From contig NZ_LZIJ01000027.1 in assembly GCF_001667115.1 (NCBI RefSeq), forward strand, positions 1-64,000: a DNA stretch of 64,000 bases, in the 5' to 3' direction. The translations under genes were made by a program, and so were the position numbers. Origin of the DNA: Mycobacterium sp. 852002-51163_SCH5372311 (GTDB taxonomy: Bacteria; Actinomycetota; Actinomycetes; Mycobacteriales; Mycobacteriaceae). The first letter of the stretch is position 1. Every line of letters starts with the position of its first letter. Shown here in pieces: positions 8,099 to 15,628 of the stretch. The notes beneath the pieces are model-generated. The model was not told the DNA's origin and made no database searches. It was given only the letters and a program-made list of their open reading frames with translations.

Positions 8099-8689
8099 AT
8101 GTCAGAGGGGCGGCGCAGCGGCCGCTGGCGCACCGGTCAGCAGAGCAGGCAGCGGATCATCGACGCGGCGCGCGAACGCTTCATGCACGACGGGTACGAG
8201 CGGGCCACCATCCGCGCCATCGCCGGCGACGCCGGGGTGGACGTCGCGATGGTCTACTACTTCTTCGGCAGCAAGGAAGGGCTGTTCACCGCGTCGGCGC
8301 TGACCGGACCCGAGCACCCGCTGCATCATCTGGCCACGCTGCTCGACGACGGCACCGAGGACATCGGCCCGCGGCTGGTGCGCCGCTTCCTCGAGCACTG
8401 GGACGAAGGTGCCGCATATGAGCCACTGCTGACGCTATGGCGCTCGGCAGCCATCCACCCACAGGCGCGAAAGGTGTTGCACGACAGCCTCGCCGGCCCG
8501 ATGGCCGAGCGGGTGGCCACGGAGTTCGGCGTGACGGATGCCGAGCTGCGGGTCGAGCTGGTGGCCAGTCATCTGGCCGGGCTGGCGTTCGCGCGCTACC
8601 AGCTGAAGATCGAGCCGATGGCGTCGACCAGCATCGAGGATCTGGTCACCTGGCTGGGCCCGACCGTACAGCGGTACCTGACGGGTTGA
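8099..8689 (+). CDS. TetR-family transcriptional regulator
   Basis: A 196-residue TetR protein. The DNA-binding domain is SRQRIIDAARERFMHDGYERATIRAIAGDAGVDVAMVYYFFGSKEGLF (about residues 15-62), the classic helix-turn-helix with the YYFFGSKE recognition helix end. The C-terminal part (PLLTLWRSAAIHPQARKVL) looks like the TetR_C_17 or PsrA-type ligand domain. The ATG at 8099 is preferred over the ATG at 8087, because the first four residues added by 8087 do not match the family. It is divergent from the ICMT-like methyltransferase with a palindrome between them, so local negative control is likely. Confidence 0.87.
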   Translation: MSEGRRSGRWRTGQQSRQRIIDAARERFMHDGYERATIRAIAGDAGVDVAMVYYFFGSKEGLFTASALTGPEHPLHHLATLLDDGTEDIGPRLVRRFLEHWDEGAAYEPLLTLWRSAAIHPQARKVLHDSLAGPMAERVATEFGVTDAELRVELVASHLAGLAFARYQLKIEPMASTSIEDLVTWLGPTVQRYLTG

Positions 8690-8713
8690 TCGGGCGGCTT
8701 ATTGCTCGAAGCG

Positions 8714-8997
8714 GCTTAGACTTCTGCGAGGCGACTCATCTTCTTCGACCAGCCCGGTACAAGAGCCCCGGATCCTGTCACGCCGGAGGCAATGCCGACC
8801 TTGGAGCAATGGGCCGACAGTATCACCGCCGTGTTGGACGATCTCGGGAGCAGTGAAGCGGTCCTCGTCGCGTTCGACGGGGCGTTCGCGCAAGCGGCGC
8901 TGTTCGCGGCGACACATCCATCGCGCACCGCAGCGCTTGTCTCCTTGAGGGCTACGTGGATCCGGGGGAGCAGCCAGAACGTATGCGCCCCATGCAG
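8714..8997 (+). pseudogene. Remnant of an alpha/beta-hydrolase (cyclase-fused type)
   Basis: Translation from about 8714 reads RRLIFFDQPGTRAPDPV and, from the ATG at 8792, PTLEQWADSITAVLDDLGSS then AVLVAFDGAFAQAALFAATH. This resembles the alpha/beta-hydrolase region found next to adenylate cyclase domains in mycobacteria. The expected reading continues as LEGYVDPGEQPE but in the next frame, so there is a frameshift near 8945-8950. No upstream start and no downstream remainder of the protein are present. The similarity is judged from memory. Confidence 0.6.
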
Positions 8998-9125
8998 ATC
9001 CGGGGACGATCCGGCTCAAATGCGTCGACAAACCGGCGACCACCAGCACGGCGGTGGCGAGCACGCTCCAGTGCACACCGACCATCACGCCGGCTACCCG
9101 GCCCAGCTTCTACCGTCGGGATCAT
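8975..9125 (-). pseudogene. N-terminal remnant of M50 site-2 protease (Rv2625c-like)
   Basis: On the minus strand a strong AAGGAG site precedes ATG at 9125, giving MIPTV. After a one-base frame slip the translation reads KLGRVAGVMVGVHWSVLATA, then a hydrophobic segment ending SRIV. LGR-(I/V)-AG-x5-HWSVL is the first-helix signature I recall from Rv2625c-type zinc metalloproteases of the dormancy regulon. The catalytic HExxH and everything after about residue 45 are missing; the DNA runs into the hydrolase remnant. It is a decayed fragment. Confidence 0.5.
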
Positions 9126-9152
9126 CGTTACTCCTTTGCTTCTCGTCCCATG

Positions 9153-9689
9153 TCACAATCGTGGCCCTCTGCATGACCATCGAAGGGCTCCTCTTTCCCT
9201 CCGCTGCCGCGTGATTGGAGCGTGGTATCGGTCCTCGCCGCTGTCTGCGCTGAGTCCGAGTAGCTGGTTGGGTGTGCAAACATTGCCGACGGTCGCCGCT
9301 CGTGTCATCGCAGTGTTCGCGTCGTCGAAGCTCGTGTATGGGGGCACTACCAGAAGAGCAAGTCTTCCGAACTGCTTACCGAAGACTGTGATGACGCTTG
9401 GCGCGTCTTGGCTGGCGTCGAGGATCACCTCGCCGCCTTCGTGTTTCAGGCTCGACGGCGTCGGTGACCAATCGTCTTGGTGATAGCGCACCCGATCAAC
9501 CGGTCCAAACCGCAACGACAAGGCGCCAAGGAGTGATGGAAGTTCGGCGGCCAGCCTCGCTGACCATGGCCACCAGGCTCCTTGGACGAAGCCACACGTC
9601 CGGTGTGCGGATTTCAATCGCAGCCGTAAGGATGCGATTGTCGATCGCTGTACTCGTGGGACACTAACGTGCTCAGCGGTTGTTAACAT
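9153..9689 (-). CDS. DUF5994-family protein
   Basis: About 178 residues from the ATG at 9689. The conserved core reads LRLKSAHRTCGFVQGAWWPW, SLRFGPVDRVRYHQDDW and GKQFGRLALLVVPPYTSFDDA, which I recognise as the mycobacterial DUF5994 family; its biochemical role is not known to me. AGGAAGG lies about 12 nt before the start. An earlier in-frame ATG near 9738 is possible but would put the start inside the palindrome. It is on the same strand as, and downstream of, the STAS and GreA-like genes (161 bp gap), and has its own upstream palindrome at 9737-9753, so it may be separately controlled. No membrane segment is seen. Confidence 0.75.
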   Translation of the reverse strand: MLTTAEHVSVPRVQRSTIASLRLRLKSAHRTCGFVQGAWWPWSARLAAELPSLLGALSLRFGPVDRVRYHQDDWSPTPSSLKHEGGEVILDASQDAPSVITVFGKQFGRLALLVVPPYTSFDDANTAMTRAATVGNVCTPNQLLGLSADSGEDRYHAPITRQRRERGALRWSCRGPRL

Positions 9690-9736
9690 GCTTGTTTCTG
9701 CCTTCCTGGCGTTGAGCCGAGTTCGCACACGGTTCA

Positions 9737-9753
9737 TTACCCCCTCGGGGTAA
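9737..9753 (-). promoter_or_regulatory. RicR-like palindrome upstream of DUF5994 gene
   Basis: TTACCCCCTCGGGGTAA contains TACCC-N5-GGGTA, the same core and spacing as the two RicR sites at 55636 and 59242. The outermost bases differ (ATTACCC against TATACCC). It ends 48 bp before the ATG at 9689. Function is inferred. Confidence 0.4.
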
Positions 9754-9852
9754 GAACCCCGCTTACAATTCCATTCTGGTGTGAATCCCGGTGGCTGCGT
9801 TCGCCGTAACGCGACTACCCGACCACGAGCCGTTGTAGTCACACGACAGCGT

Positions 9853-10485
9853 TTATGTCCGCAAGGTAAGTGACATCGGCAGTGCGGCGACTATGGCGGG
9901 TGAGTCCCCCCGCGGCTTGGGCGTATACAGCGCGCCGCCCTCCCCTTCCCAACGGTTGATCTGCTTATCCGGGACGTTCGACGGGACATGTTGCGTCAGT
10001 ATCGACTTCAGTCGATCGGTGAGCTTGTCCATGCCAAGGACTTTGCGCGACCATGCCTGGCTATCGGGTCTGAGTTGCTGTCGGGCCTCCTCCAGCGAAG
10101 CCGCGACGGGGAACCCGTGGTCACCATCGTCGGTATGTAGCAGCCGATCCACAGCACGGCTAGCCACCAACGCCCACCGTACGCCCTCACGTTGACAGGT
10201 CTCGGCGATCTTGACTAGCCCTCGAAAGCCGTCGCTGCCAAAGAAGTCCACACCGCGAAGGTCAACGATTAGCGGTCGGTGACGAGTGGCCAAGTCATCG
10301 ATCCGGTCACTTAGCCGCTCGGCGTTGTAGGCGTCGACCGCGCCCCGCACCTCGACGATGGTGATCTCCGGCTGGAAATGGGTGTGCAGCGACATGCCGG
10401 CGTGATCGACTGGCACCGAACCATTGGGTGCAAGCTGTCGCGTGTAGGTGTCGGTGCCGCGGCAGTTGTTAATCGTTGACATCAT
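9853..10485 (-). CDS. STAS-domain protein (anti-anti-sigma-like)
   Basis: A 210-residue protein with a STAS domain in its middle (about residues 38-130). The EITIVEVRGAVDAYNAERL strand-helix and LIVDLRGVDFFGSDGFRGL contain the serine-bearing loop where anti-anti-sigma factors are phosphorylated. The C-terminal 80 residues after LEEARQQLRPDS are an extension without a recognised domain. Such proteins control sigma factors by partner switching with an anti-sigma kinase, or act as sensory modules; no kinase or sigma gene is adjacent. It begins 58 bp after the end of the GreA-like gene at 10544, so they likely share a transcript. Start is ATG 10485 or the next codon, also ATG; the ribosome site is weak. 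Confidence 0.82.
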   Translation of the reverse strand: MMSTINNCRGTDTYTRQLAPNGSVPVDHAGMSLHTHFQPEITIVEVRGAVDAYNAERLSDRIDDLATRHRPLIVDLRGVDFFGSDGFRGLVKIAETCQREGVRWALVASRAVDRLLHTDDGDHGFPVAASLEEARQQLRPDSQAWSRKVLGMDKLTDRLKSILTQHVPSNVPDKQINRWEGEGGALYTPKPRGDSPAIVAALPMSLTLRT

Positions 10486-10543
10486 GGGCGAAATCTTTCT
10501 AATTGTTTTGTTCTGTGGCTGTCCGGGTTTCTGCGGGTCGCCG

Positions 10544-11011
10544 TTACTGCACTGCGGCTGTGTGAACGCCGTAGGGCACGGCTTTCAGGAGTGTGACGGT
10601 GAGGGCGACGCCGCTGGGCAGGGTGTAGGTGCGCCGCTCACCGGGGCGGGCGCCTTCGATGGCGGCGCCTAGCGGGGATTGGTTGGAGTAGACCTCAATA
10701 TCGCCGTATTCGGCGCCGCGCACACCCAGGAGGAAGGTCTCGATGTCGCCGGTGTCGTCGTAACGGATCGTCAAAACCATGCCCGGTTCGGCGACCCCGT
10801 CGTCGGGCGGATCCTCGCCGGCGACGGCATTGACCAACAGATTATGAATCTGTTGGATCCTTGCCTGCCACGCGCGGTGGACAGCGGTGGCGTTGTCGTC
10901 GGAGTTGCCATCAGCGGTTGCACTGGTATGCAACACCCGAAGGGTGGCCAGTTCCCTTTGTAAGCGCTCGTAGGCTTGCGGCGAGACCCACACGCGCTGT
11001 GTGCTGGTCAT
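10544..11011 (-). CDS. GreA/GreB-family (Rnk-like) protein, copy 1
   Basis: A 155-residue protein with a short helical N-terminus (VSPQAYERLQRELATLRVLH) and a C-terminal FKBP-like GreA/GreB domain (GMVLTIRYDD...ETFLLG...YSNQSPLGAAIEGARPGE). True GreA has a long N-terminal coiled coil with acidic tip residues that enter the RNA polymerase channel; here the helical part is short, so an Rnk-like or RNA-polymerase-binding role seems more likely than transcript cleavage. The ATG at 11011 has AGGA 8 nt upstream. It lies 121 bp downstream of a paralogue at 11133 and 58 bp upstream of the STAS gene. A stress function is inferred from the family and context. Confidence 0.82.
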   Translation of the reverse strand: MTSTQRVWVSPQAYERLQRELATLRVLHTSATADGNSDDNATAVHRAWQARIQQIHNLLVNAVAGEDPPDDGVAEPGMVLTIRYDDTGDIETFLLGVRGAEYGDIEVYSNQSPLGAAIEGARPGERRTYTLPSGVALTVTLLKAVPYGVHTAAVQ

Positions 11012-11132
11012 CACTATTCCTTTCATGAACGTGGTAAGTGAGCTGACGTCGCGAGTTCCGGCATGACGCGATGTTGTCGGCGCGGTTCGTTTCGGGACGC
11101 TGTCTGTTGGTAATGCTCTGCGGTCCTGGCGA

Positions 11133-11636
11133 TTACAGTCGGGCCGCGACACCATGCTGCGACCTGGGGCTTTTCGCCACATGCATCGCGTAGGGGACGG
11201 CCTCGAGCAGCGTCACCAGCCGTCCGCTCTCGTTGGGAAGTGAGTAGATACGCTGCTCGCCAGGACGTGCGCCGGCAATCGCGTGGCCCAGCGGTGACAG
11301 CGTCGAGTAGACCGGGACGTCGGCGCCCACGCCGAAACGCCTTCCGAGCAAGAAGGTTTCAGTCTGACCGGAGTCGTCGTAGCGGATGGTGAGAACCATG
11401 CCCGGTTCGGCGATGCGGCGGACAGCGGGACTCTCACCGACGACAGCATTGGTCAGCAGATCCTGAATCTCGCGGATGCGTGCTCGTCGCGCTGGATACC
11501 CTGCGGTGAGATTCGCGTCGTAATCCATGAAGTCGTCGGGAACTTCAATACTGCGCCGCGAGCGCAGCGCGGCAAGCTCACTGTGCAGCCGCGTGTAGTC
11601 CTGTCGCGACATCCAGATGCGTTCGGTGGTAGTCAT
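11133..11636 (-). CDS. GreA/GreB-family (Rnk-like) protein, copy 2
   Basis: A 167-residue paralogue of the protein at 10544. They share the opening T-T-x-R-(I/V)-W-(M/V)-S, the central arrangement RRARIREIQDLLTNAVVGE, and the GreA/GreB domain GMVLTIRYDDSGQTETFLLG with SPLGHAIAGARPGE. This copy is slightly longer at the C-terminus and has a negatively charged insertion (EVPDDFMDYDAN) in the helical part. AAAGGACAT near 11643 supplies the ribosome site. Upstream is a perfect 10-bp inverted repeat at 11667-11709. Two non-identical copies side by side indicate an old tandem duplication with retained, perhaps divided, functions. Confidence 0.82.
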   Translation of the reverse strand: MTTTERIWMSRQDYTRLHSELAALRSRRSIEVPDDFMDYDANLTAGYPARRARIREIQDLLTNAVVGESPAVRRIAEPGMVLTIRYDDSGQTETFLLGRRFGVGADVPVYSTLSPLGHAIAGARPGEQRIYSLPNESGRLVTLLEAVPYAMHVAKSPRSQHGVAARL

Positions 11637-12080
11637 TTTGAGTATGTCCTTTCGTTTGTCGAGTGAGAGTCGTCAGGGGCAGGCCAACGCAGGCAGCCGC
11701 TGACGACTCGGGGACACGTTGTGGGCCAATGTTCGCCGCGGTGCATGCCCGCGGGGATCGGGAGTGCCGGTGGCCGATCTTGCGCAGCGGATCGAACTTG
11801 GCTGGGAGGCTATTTTCCGGTGGTGATCTGTTCGGCCGATAGCCGACCGGAGTACTTGCCAGGTGCGCCAACCCTTCTAAATCCATTGTGGCATTCGCGG
11901 GCGCCACGGCGTTTGCCGAAAACCGACAACGGCGCTGTGGAGCATTGTCGCGCCCCGACAACGCGCTGTTGCCGCGAAGCCACGACGGCGTGACCGGCGA
12001 GAGCGCGCTTCATATCTGTCGGAAACCCAATCCCAGGGGCAATTCGGTTGGGAGAGTAGATATGAGTGGGCGGCGCTGTC
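11637..12080. other. Intergenic region, no gene seen
   Basis: About 440 bp between the GreA-like gene (start 11636) and the end of the Rv1733c-like gene (12081). Several open frames cross it but none has a ribosome site, family signature or plausible composition. The only clear structure is the inverted repeat at 11667-11709. It probably holds the promoter of the GreA/STAS operon. Confidence 0.55.
11667..11709. repeat. Perfect 10-bp inverted repeat, 5' of GreA-like gene
   Basis: GAGTCGTCAG (11667-11676) and CTGACGACTC (11700-11709) are exact reverse complements separated by 23 bp. They start 31 bp upstream of the ATG at 11636, either as a regulator site (two half-sites about three helical turns apart) or as an RNA hairpin in the 5' leader. 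Confidence 0.5.
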
Positions 12081-12710
12081 TTATCGCTCGACAAGGCGGT
12101 TGAAGCTCTGTTGCCATTGGTCGTAGCGGAGTCGGTCAAGGGTGATACGTGCACGCGCGAATAAGCCCAAGGCCAAGACGGTTATGGCCCACCAGGTCGC
12201 TATTCCGAAGGTCACTGCCGCGTCGCGGGCGGTGTTTACCGGTGCGGGTACCGAGACACCTTCGTCATCTACCCAAATCTGAATGTCGTCACCAATCTTG
12301 GCTGTCAGCGGCGCAGTGACGTCGCCGGTGCGCTCGGCCCCGGCGGCAAACCATCGGGCAGGAATCGTCACTGTTGGGCTTTCAACGTCCCGACGAGGGT
12401 GACTATCCCCAGTGACTGTCGCGGTCACCGGGTGGCGAGTTTGGACCTGCTCGGCATAGATGCGGGTTCGAGAATCATAGACAGCGGTGCCCACGGCGGC
12501 ACCGATAGGCACAGCAATCAGGAGCACCGCAACGCATAACACGAAAACCAGTGCCTCCACCCGGTCTGTGGCGCGTACCAGCGGGTTACGACCAAACAGC
12601 CGCACGAACAGCTTCCTCGGCAAGGACGCGGTGGAGGTCGTCTCCATCACGGTGTCATCATCTGGCCGACGGTCGGCGGTCCGTTGATGCTCGGAGTCTG
12701 AGGTGGACAT
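12081..12710 (-). CDS. Rv1733c-family two-TM membrane protein
   Basis: A 209-residue membrane protein. A cytoplasmic N-terminus leads to FGRNPLVRATDRVEALVFVL, with the first membrane helix at about residues 52-76. An extracytoplasmic middle domain carries TRHPVTATVTGD and VTIPARWFAAGAERTGDV, and a second helix follows at about 172-195. This closely follows Rv1733c, a DosR (dormancy) regulon membrane antigen of M. tuberculosis; its molecular role is unknown. The ATG at 12710 has AGGGAAA upstream and gives nearly the same length as Rv1733c. A perfect palindrome lies 50 bp upstream (12760-12776). No convincing DosR box was found. Context with GreA-like and STAS genes supports a stress role. Confidence 0.85.
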   Translation of the reverse strand: MSTSDSEHQRTADRRPDDDTVMETTSTASLPRKLFVRLFGRNPLVRATDRVEALVFVLCVAVLLIAVPIGAAVGTAVYDSRTRIYAEQVQTRHPVTATVTGDSHPRRDVESPTVTIPARWFAAGAERTGDVTAPLTAKIGDDIQIWVDDEGVSVPAPVNTARDAAVTFGIATWWAITVLALGLFARARITLDRLRYDQWQQSFNRLVER

Positions 12711-12759
12711 CGCACGTTTCCCTCGGGAGCGTTGGTGTGTATTTGAGCTATTGCAAGAT

Positions 12760-12776
12760 CGGCCGGAAACCGGCCG
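12760..12776. promoter_or_regulatory. Palindrome upstream of Rv1733c-like gene
   Basis: CGGCCGGAAACCGGCCG is a perfect inverted repeat with 7-bp arms and a 3-bp centre, 50-66 bp before the ATG at 12710. In GC-rich DNA such palindromes arise more readily by chance, so the regulatory reading is tentative. Confidence 0.35.
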
Positions 12777-12889
12777 TAACGGAAACCTGGCCCTGACTCG
12801 GCAATCTCCATGATGGTCTGAGCGGCCGCCACAAGCTTTACCGCAGCCAGACAACCACGCTGCCGCGCTTTGTCGAGCTACGACAGCGC

Positions 12890-13214
12890 CCCTGGTAAAT
12901 CGGCGTCGGTGGCTGCGAGTTCTATCATCATCGCCAGCCGTTTCTTGGCGTCGTCCAGGGGCAGGTTGGTTATCTCGGCCATCTTGCGCAGGCTGGTAAC
13001 GCACGGTGTTCTCGTGCACCCCCAACCGCTCACCGGCGCGCGCCGGGTCGCCCTGCTCCTCCAGCCGGGCCCGCAGCGTGGCCACATAGTCCGTCGCGTT
13101 GTCGCGGTCGTGGCGGCGCAACTCGGCCACCGGTCCGCGGTCAGGAGTCCGGCCGGACCACGCCGCCCTACGCAATCGCTGCAGCAGTGGATGCATCAGC
13201 GCCCTTGCGCACAC
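12890..13214 (-). pseudogene. C-terminal remnant of a PucR/CdaR-type regulator
   Basis: Reading from 13214 gives the segment AELRRHDRDNATDYVATLRA, then the helix-turn-helix GERLGVHENTVRY. The family sequence continues as LRKMAEITNLPLDDAKKRLA and ends near LAATDADLPGALS, but in a different frame, so a one-base shift near 13000 breaks it. This is the C-terminal DNA-binding end of PucR-type regulators; the rest of the protein (usually 300-400 residues) is absent. It is a dead fragment at the right edge of the accessory block. Confidence 0.7.
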
Positions 13215-13337
13215 CGAACAGTTCGGCGCCAGGATCTGCGCCTGCGTCCGATCCGTGATCCTTCGAACATGCGTTCGAGTATGCCACAGGCCCCCGACAC
13301 GATGCGGGATCGGACGGTTTGGAAGGAACCTTCCGGC

Positions 13338-14117
13338 CTACGTCCCTGTCCAGCGCGGCGGACGCTTCTCGGCGAACGCGATCGCGCCCTCCTTGGCGTC
13401 GTTGGACATGAAGATCGGGGCCAGGATCTTGATCTGCTCCGCGAACCTGGTCTCCGGGCTCCAGCCGCGGGATTCGACGATGATCCGCTTGGTGGCCGCC
13501 ACCGCCAGCGGCCCGTTTGCGGTGATCTTTTCCGCCAGCGCGATCGCCGCGTCCAGCGCCGACCCGGGCTCGGCCAGGACGTTGACCAAGCCCAGCTCGT
13601 GGGCGCGCTCGGCAGACAGATTGTCACCGGTCAGCGCCAATTCCATGGCAATGGCGTAGGGGATCCGCTCCGGCAGCCGCAGCAGTCCCCCACCGCCGGC
13701 CACCAGGCCACGCTTCACCTCCGGAATGCCGAACGCGGAGTCCTTGGCCGCCACGATGAGGTCGGTGGCCAGCGCCAGCTCGGTCCCGCCGGCCAGCGCG
13801 TACCCCTCCACCGCCGCGATCAGCGGCTTGGCGGGTGGACGTTCTGTGAAGCCCATGCCGCGGCCCTCGACGACGACGTTCTCGCCGCGGGCGAACGCCT
13901 TGAGATCCATACCCGCGCAGAACGAGCCGCCCGCACCGGTCAGGATTCCCACCGAAAGGCCGTTGTCGCCGTCGAGGCGGTCCATCGCGTCGGCCAAGGC
14001 GCGGCTCACCGCCGCGTTGACCGCGTTCTTGGCTTTGGGCCGGTTGATGGTGATGATCAGGATCCGGTCCCGCTGCTCGACCAGGACCTCGGAATCAGTG
14101 TTCGCTTCGTCGCTCAC
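13338..14117 (-). CDS. echA1: Enoyl-CoA hydratase/isomerase EchA1
   Basis: A 259-residue crotonase, orthologous by sequence to Rv0222 (shared LVEQRDRILIITINRPKAKN start and C-terminal RPPRWTGT-like end). It would act on a 2-enoyl-CoA in fatty-acid or sterol side-chain degradation. The oxyanion region is GAGGSFCAGMDLKAF, and SAFGIPEVKRGLVAGGGG carries the second catalytic glutamate; the first glutamate position is lysine, as in several mycobacterial EchA proteins. The GTG at 14117 is taken as the start. It is the rightmost of two crotonases flanking the accessory block and lies 58 bp downstream of the wax-ester synthase gene on the same strand. Confidence 0.92.
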   Translation of the reverse strand: MSDEANTDSEVLVEQRDRILIITINRPKAKNAVNAAVSRALADAMDRLDGDNGLSVGILTGAGGSFCAGMDLKAFARGENVVVEGRGMGFTERPPAKPLIAAVEGYALAGGTELALATDLIVAAKDSAFGIPEVKRGLVAGGGGLLRLPERIPYAIAMELALTGDNLSAERAHELGLVNVLAEPGSALDAAIALAEKITANGPLAVAATKRIIVESRGWSPETRFAEQIKILAPIFMSNDAKEGAIAFAEKRPPRWTGT

Positions 14118-14175
14118 AGTGCAGATGGTAACGGTCTGCTTGCGTGACGAACCGGCCGGTCAATGTAAACCGGCA

Positions 14176-15585
14176 TCAAGCTTGAGCCATGGCGGCCTCG
14201 ACGACCGTCAGTTCTTCGGAAAGCCCAGCAGCCCTGCGTATTTCGACAAAGTCTGCGACCATGGCATCGGTCACCTCATGCGGGTCCTTGACGGTGCAAC
14301 CGTCAGACAGCACCGAGATGTTGAGCTGGTCGACGTAACTCCACACTGTGATATTCAGGCCGCTGCCGGCGGTCAACGGGCCCACCGAATAGATCTCGGT
14401 GACCAGCGCACCGCCCACTCTCCCGCGTTCACGGGGACCGGGGACGTTCGAGATATTCAGGTTCAGCACCTTGTTCTGCCCATCGCGGCTCGACATCCAC
14501 CGGAACATGGCTTCCGTCGTCACCGGAGGCCAATAGGCCGCCCAGCGGCTGATCAGCTCCGGCCCCAACAACTGATGGCTTTCCTTGGCGAACACCGCGT
14601 TCTCGTGGGCGTAACGCACTCGTTCCAGCGGGTCGTCGCAATCGGTCGGCAACGCCACCATCATTCCGCTGAACCGGTTTCCGGAGATCCGCTCAGGCGA
14701 GAAGTCGTAGGCCACCGGGACCGACGCCAGCAGCGGTTCGGCCTTGCCGTCGTACCGCAACAGCAGGGTGCGCAGCGCGCCGCTCGACATGGCCAGCACC
14801 ATGTCGTTGATGGTCGCGCCGAGCTTCTTGCCGGTCGCCTTGACATCGGCGAAAGCCAGTGTGGCGGTAGCGAATCGGCGTTCCGGGGTGAGCATGTGGT
14901 TCATGAAGGTCGGCGGCGGGGTGAATGGCCGGGTCAGCTCCGGCGAAAACTTGCGCGAGCTGCGCCGCACTCGGCCAACGCCTTCCGCGGTGTAGCGGAT
15001 CGTGGCGGGGAGGCGCCCGATGTGCCGCAGATGGTCCACGAACGCCGAAGTCATCAACTCCCGCTTACTGGGCGCTGGATCGGGCGTGTACGAGCCACTC
15101 TGAGGTGTGGGCATCAGGTCCATGCCGTGCGCCATCAGGTTCGCCGACGCCACGCCGTCGGCAAGCGCGTGGTGGATCTTAACCACCACGGCGATCCGGT
15201 GGTTGGCCAGACCCTCCACGAAGTACATCTCCCACAACGGGTAGGCACGGTCCAGCGGCGTGCTGGCGATCTGTCCGATCGCCTCGTCGAGTTCCCGACG
15301 GCCACCGGGCGCGGCCAGCCGCCAGGGCCGGATGTGGTATTCGAAATCGACTTCGCAGTTCTCCCGCCACATCGGGTGGTGGAACTTCAGCGGCACGTCG
15401 ACCAGCTGATAGCCCAACGGCACCAGCTTGTCCATCCGGCTGGCGATGACCTGACGGAACGCGTCGATGCCGAAGCCGCGATGGTCCTCGTCGAGTTCGA
15501 TCACGGCCACTTTGATGGTGTGCATGTGCACATTGGGCGTCTCGCTGTACAGCAGTACCGCGTCCCACCCGCTGAGCCGTTTCAC
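14176..15585 (-). CDS. Wax ester synthase/diacylglycerol acyltransferase (Rv0221-like)
   Basis: A 469-residue WS/DGAT enzyme of normal length, transferring an acyl group from acyl-CoA to diacylglycerol or a long-chain alcohol to make storage lipid. The catalytic motif HHxxxDG is HHALADG at residues 138-144, and the family opening MKRLSGWDAVLLYSETPN is present. Further conserved blocks are NDMVLAMSSGALR and NLNISNVPGPRE. It is peripheral to the membrane, with no signal peptide. Start is GTG 15585. It lies 43 bp downstream of lipC on the same strand, so lipase, acyltransferase and echA1 form a probable lipid operon. Confidence 0.93.
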   Translation of the reverse strand: MKRLSGWDAVLLYSETPNVHMHTIKVAVIELDEDHRGFGIDAFRQVIASRMDKLVPLGYQLVDVPLKFHHPMWRENCEVDFEYHIRPWRLAAPGGRRELDEAIGQIASTPLDRAYPLWEMYFVEGLANHRIAVVVKIHHALADGVASANLMAHGMDLMPTPQSGSYTPDPAPSKRELMTSAFVDHLRHIGRLPATIRYTAEGVGRVRRSSRKFSPELTRPFTPPPTFMNHMLTPERRFATATLAFADVKATGKKLGATINDMVLAMSSGALRTLLLRYDGKAEPLLASVPVAYDFSPERISGNRFSGMMVALPTDCDDPLERVRYAHENAVFAKESHQLLGPELISRWAAYWPPVTTEAMFRWMSSRDGQNKVLNLNISNVPGPRERGRVGGALVTEIYSVGPLTAGSGLNITVWSYVDQLNISVLSDGCTVKDPHEVTDAMVADFVEIRRAAGLSEELTVVEAAMAQA

Positions 15586-15628
15586 CGCAGGCCCCTACTC
15601 ATACGGCGACCTTACAATCGGCTGGCGC

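Noticed and set aside
11088..11107. TTTCGGGAC half-site upstream of the first GreA-like gene
   Set aside because: It matches one half of the DosR palindrome only, and lies within the gap between paralogues at a non-ideal distance; too weak to list.
11700..11725. Possible DosR box (GGGGAC...GGGCC) upstream of the GreA-like gene
   Set aside because: Only a short half matches; the spacing and second half do not fit the consensus.
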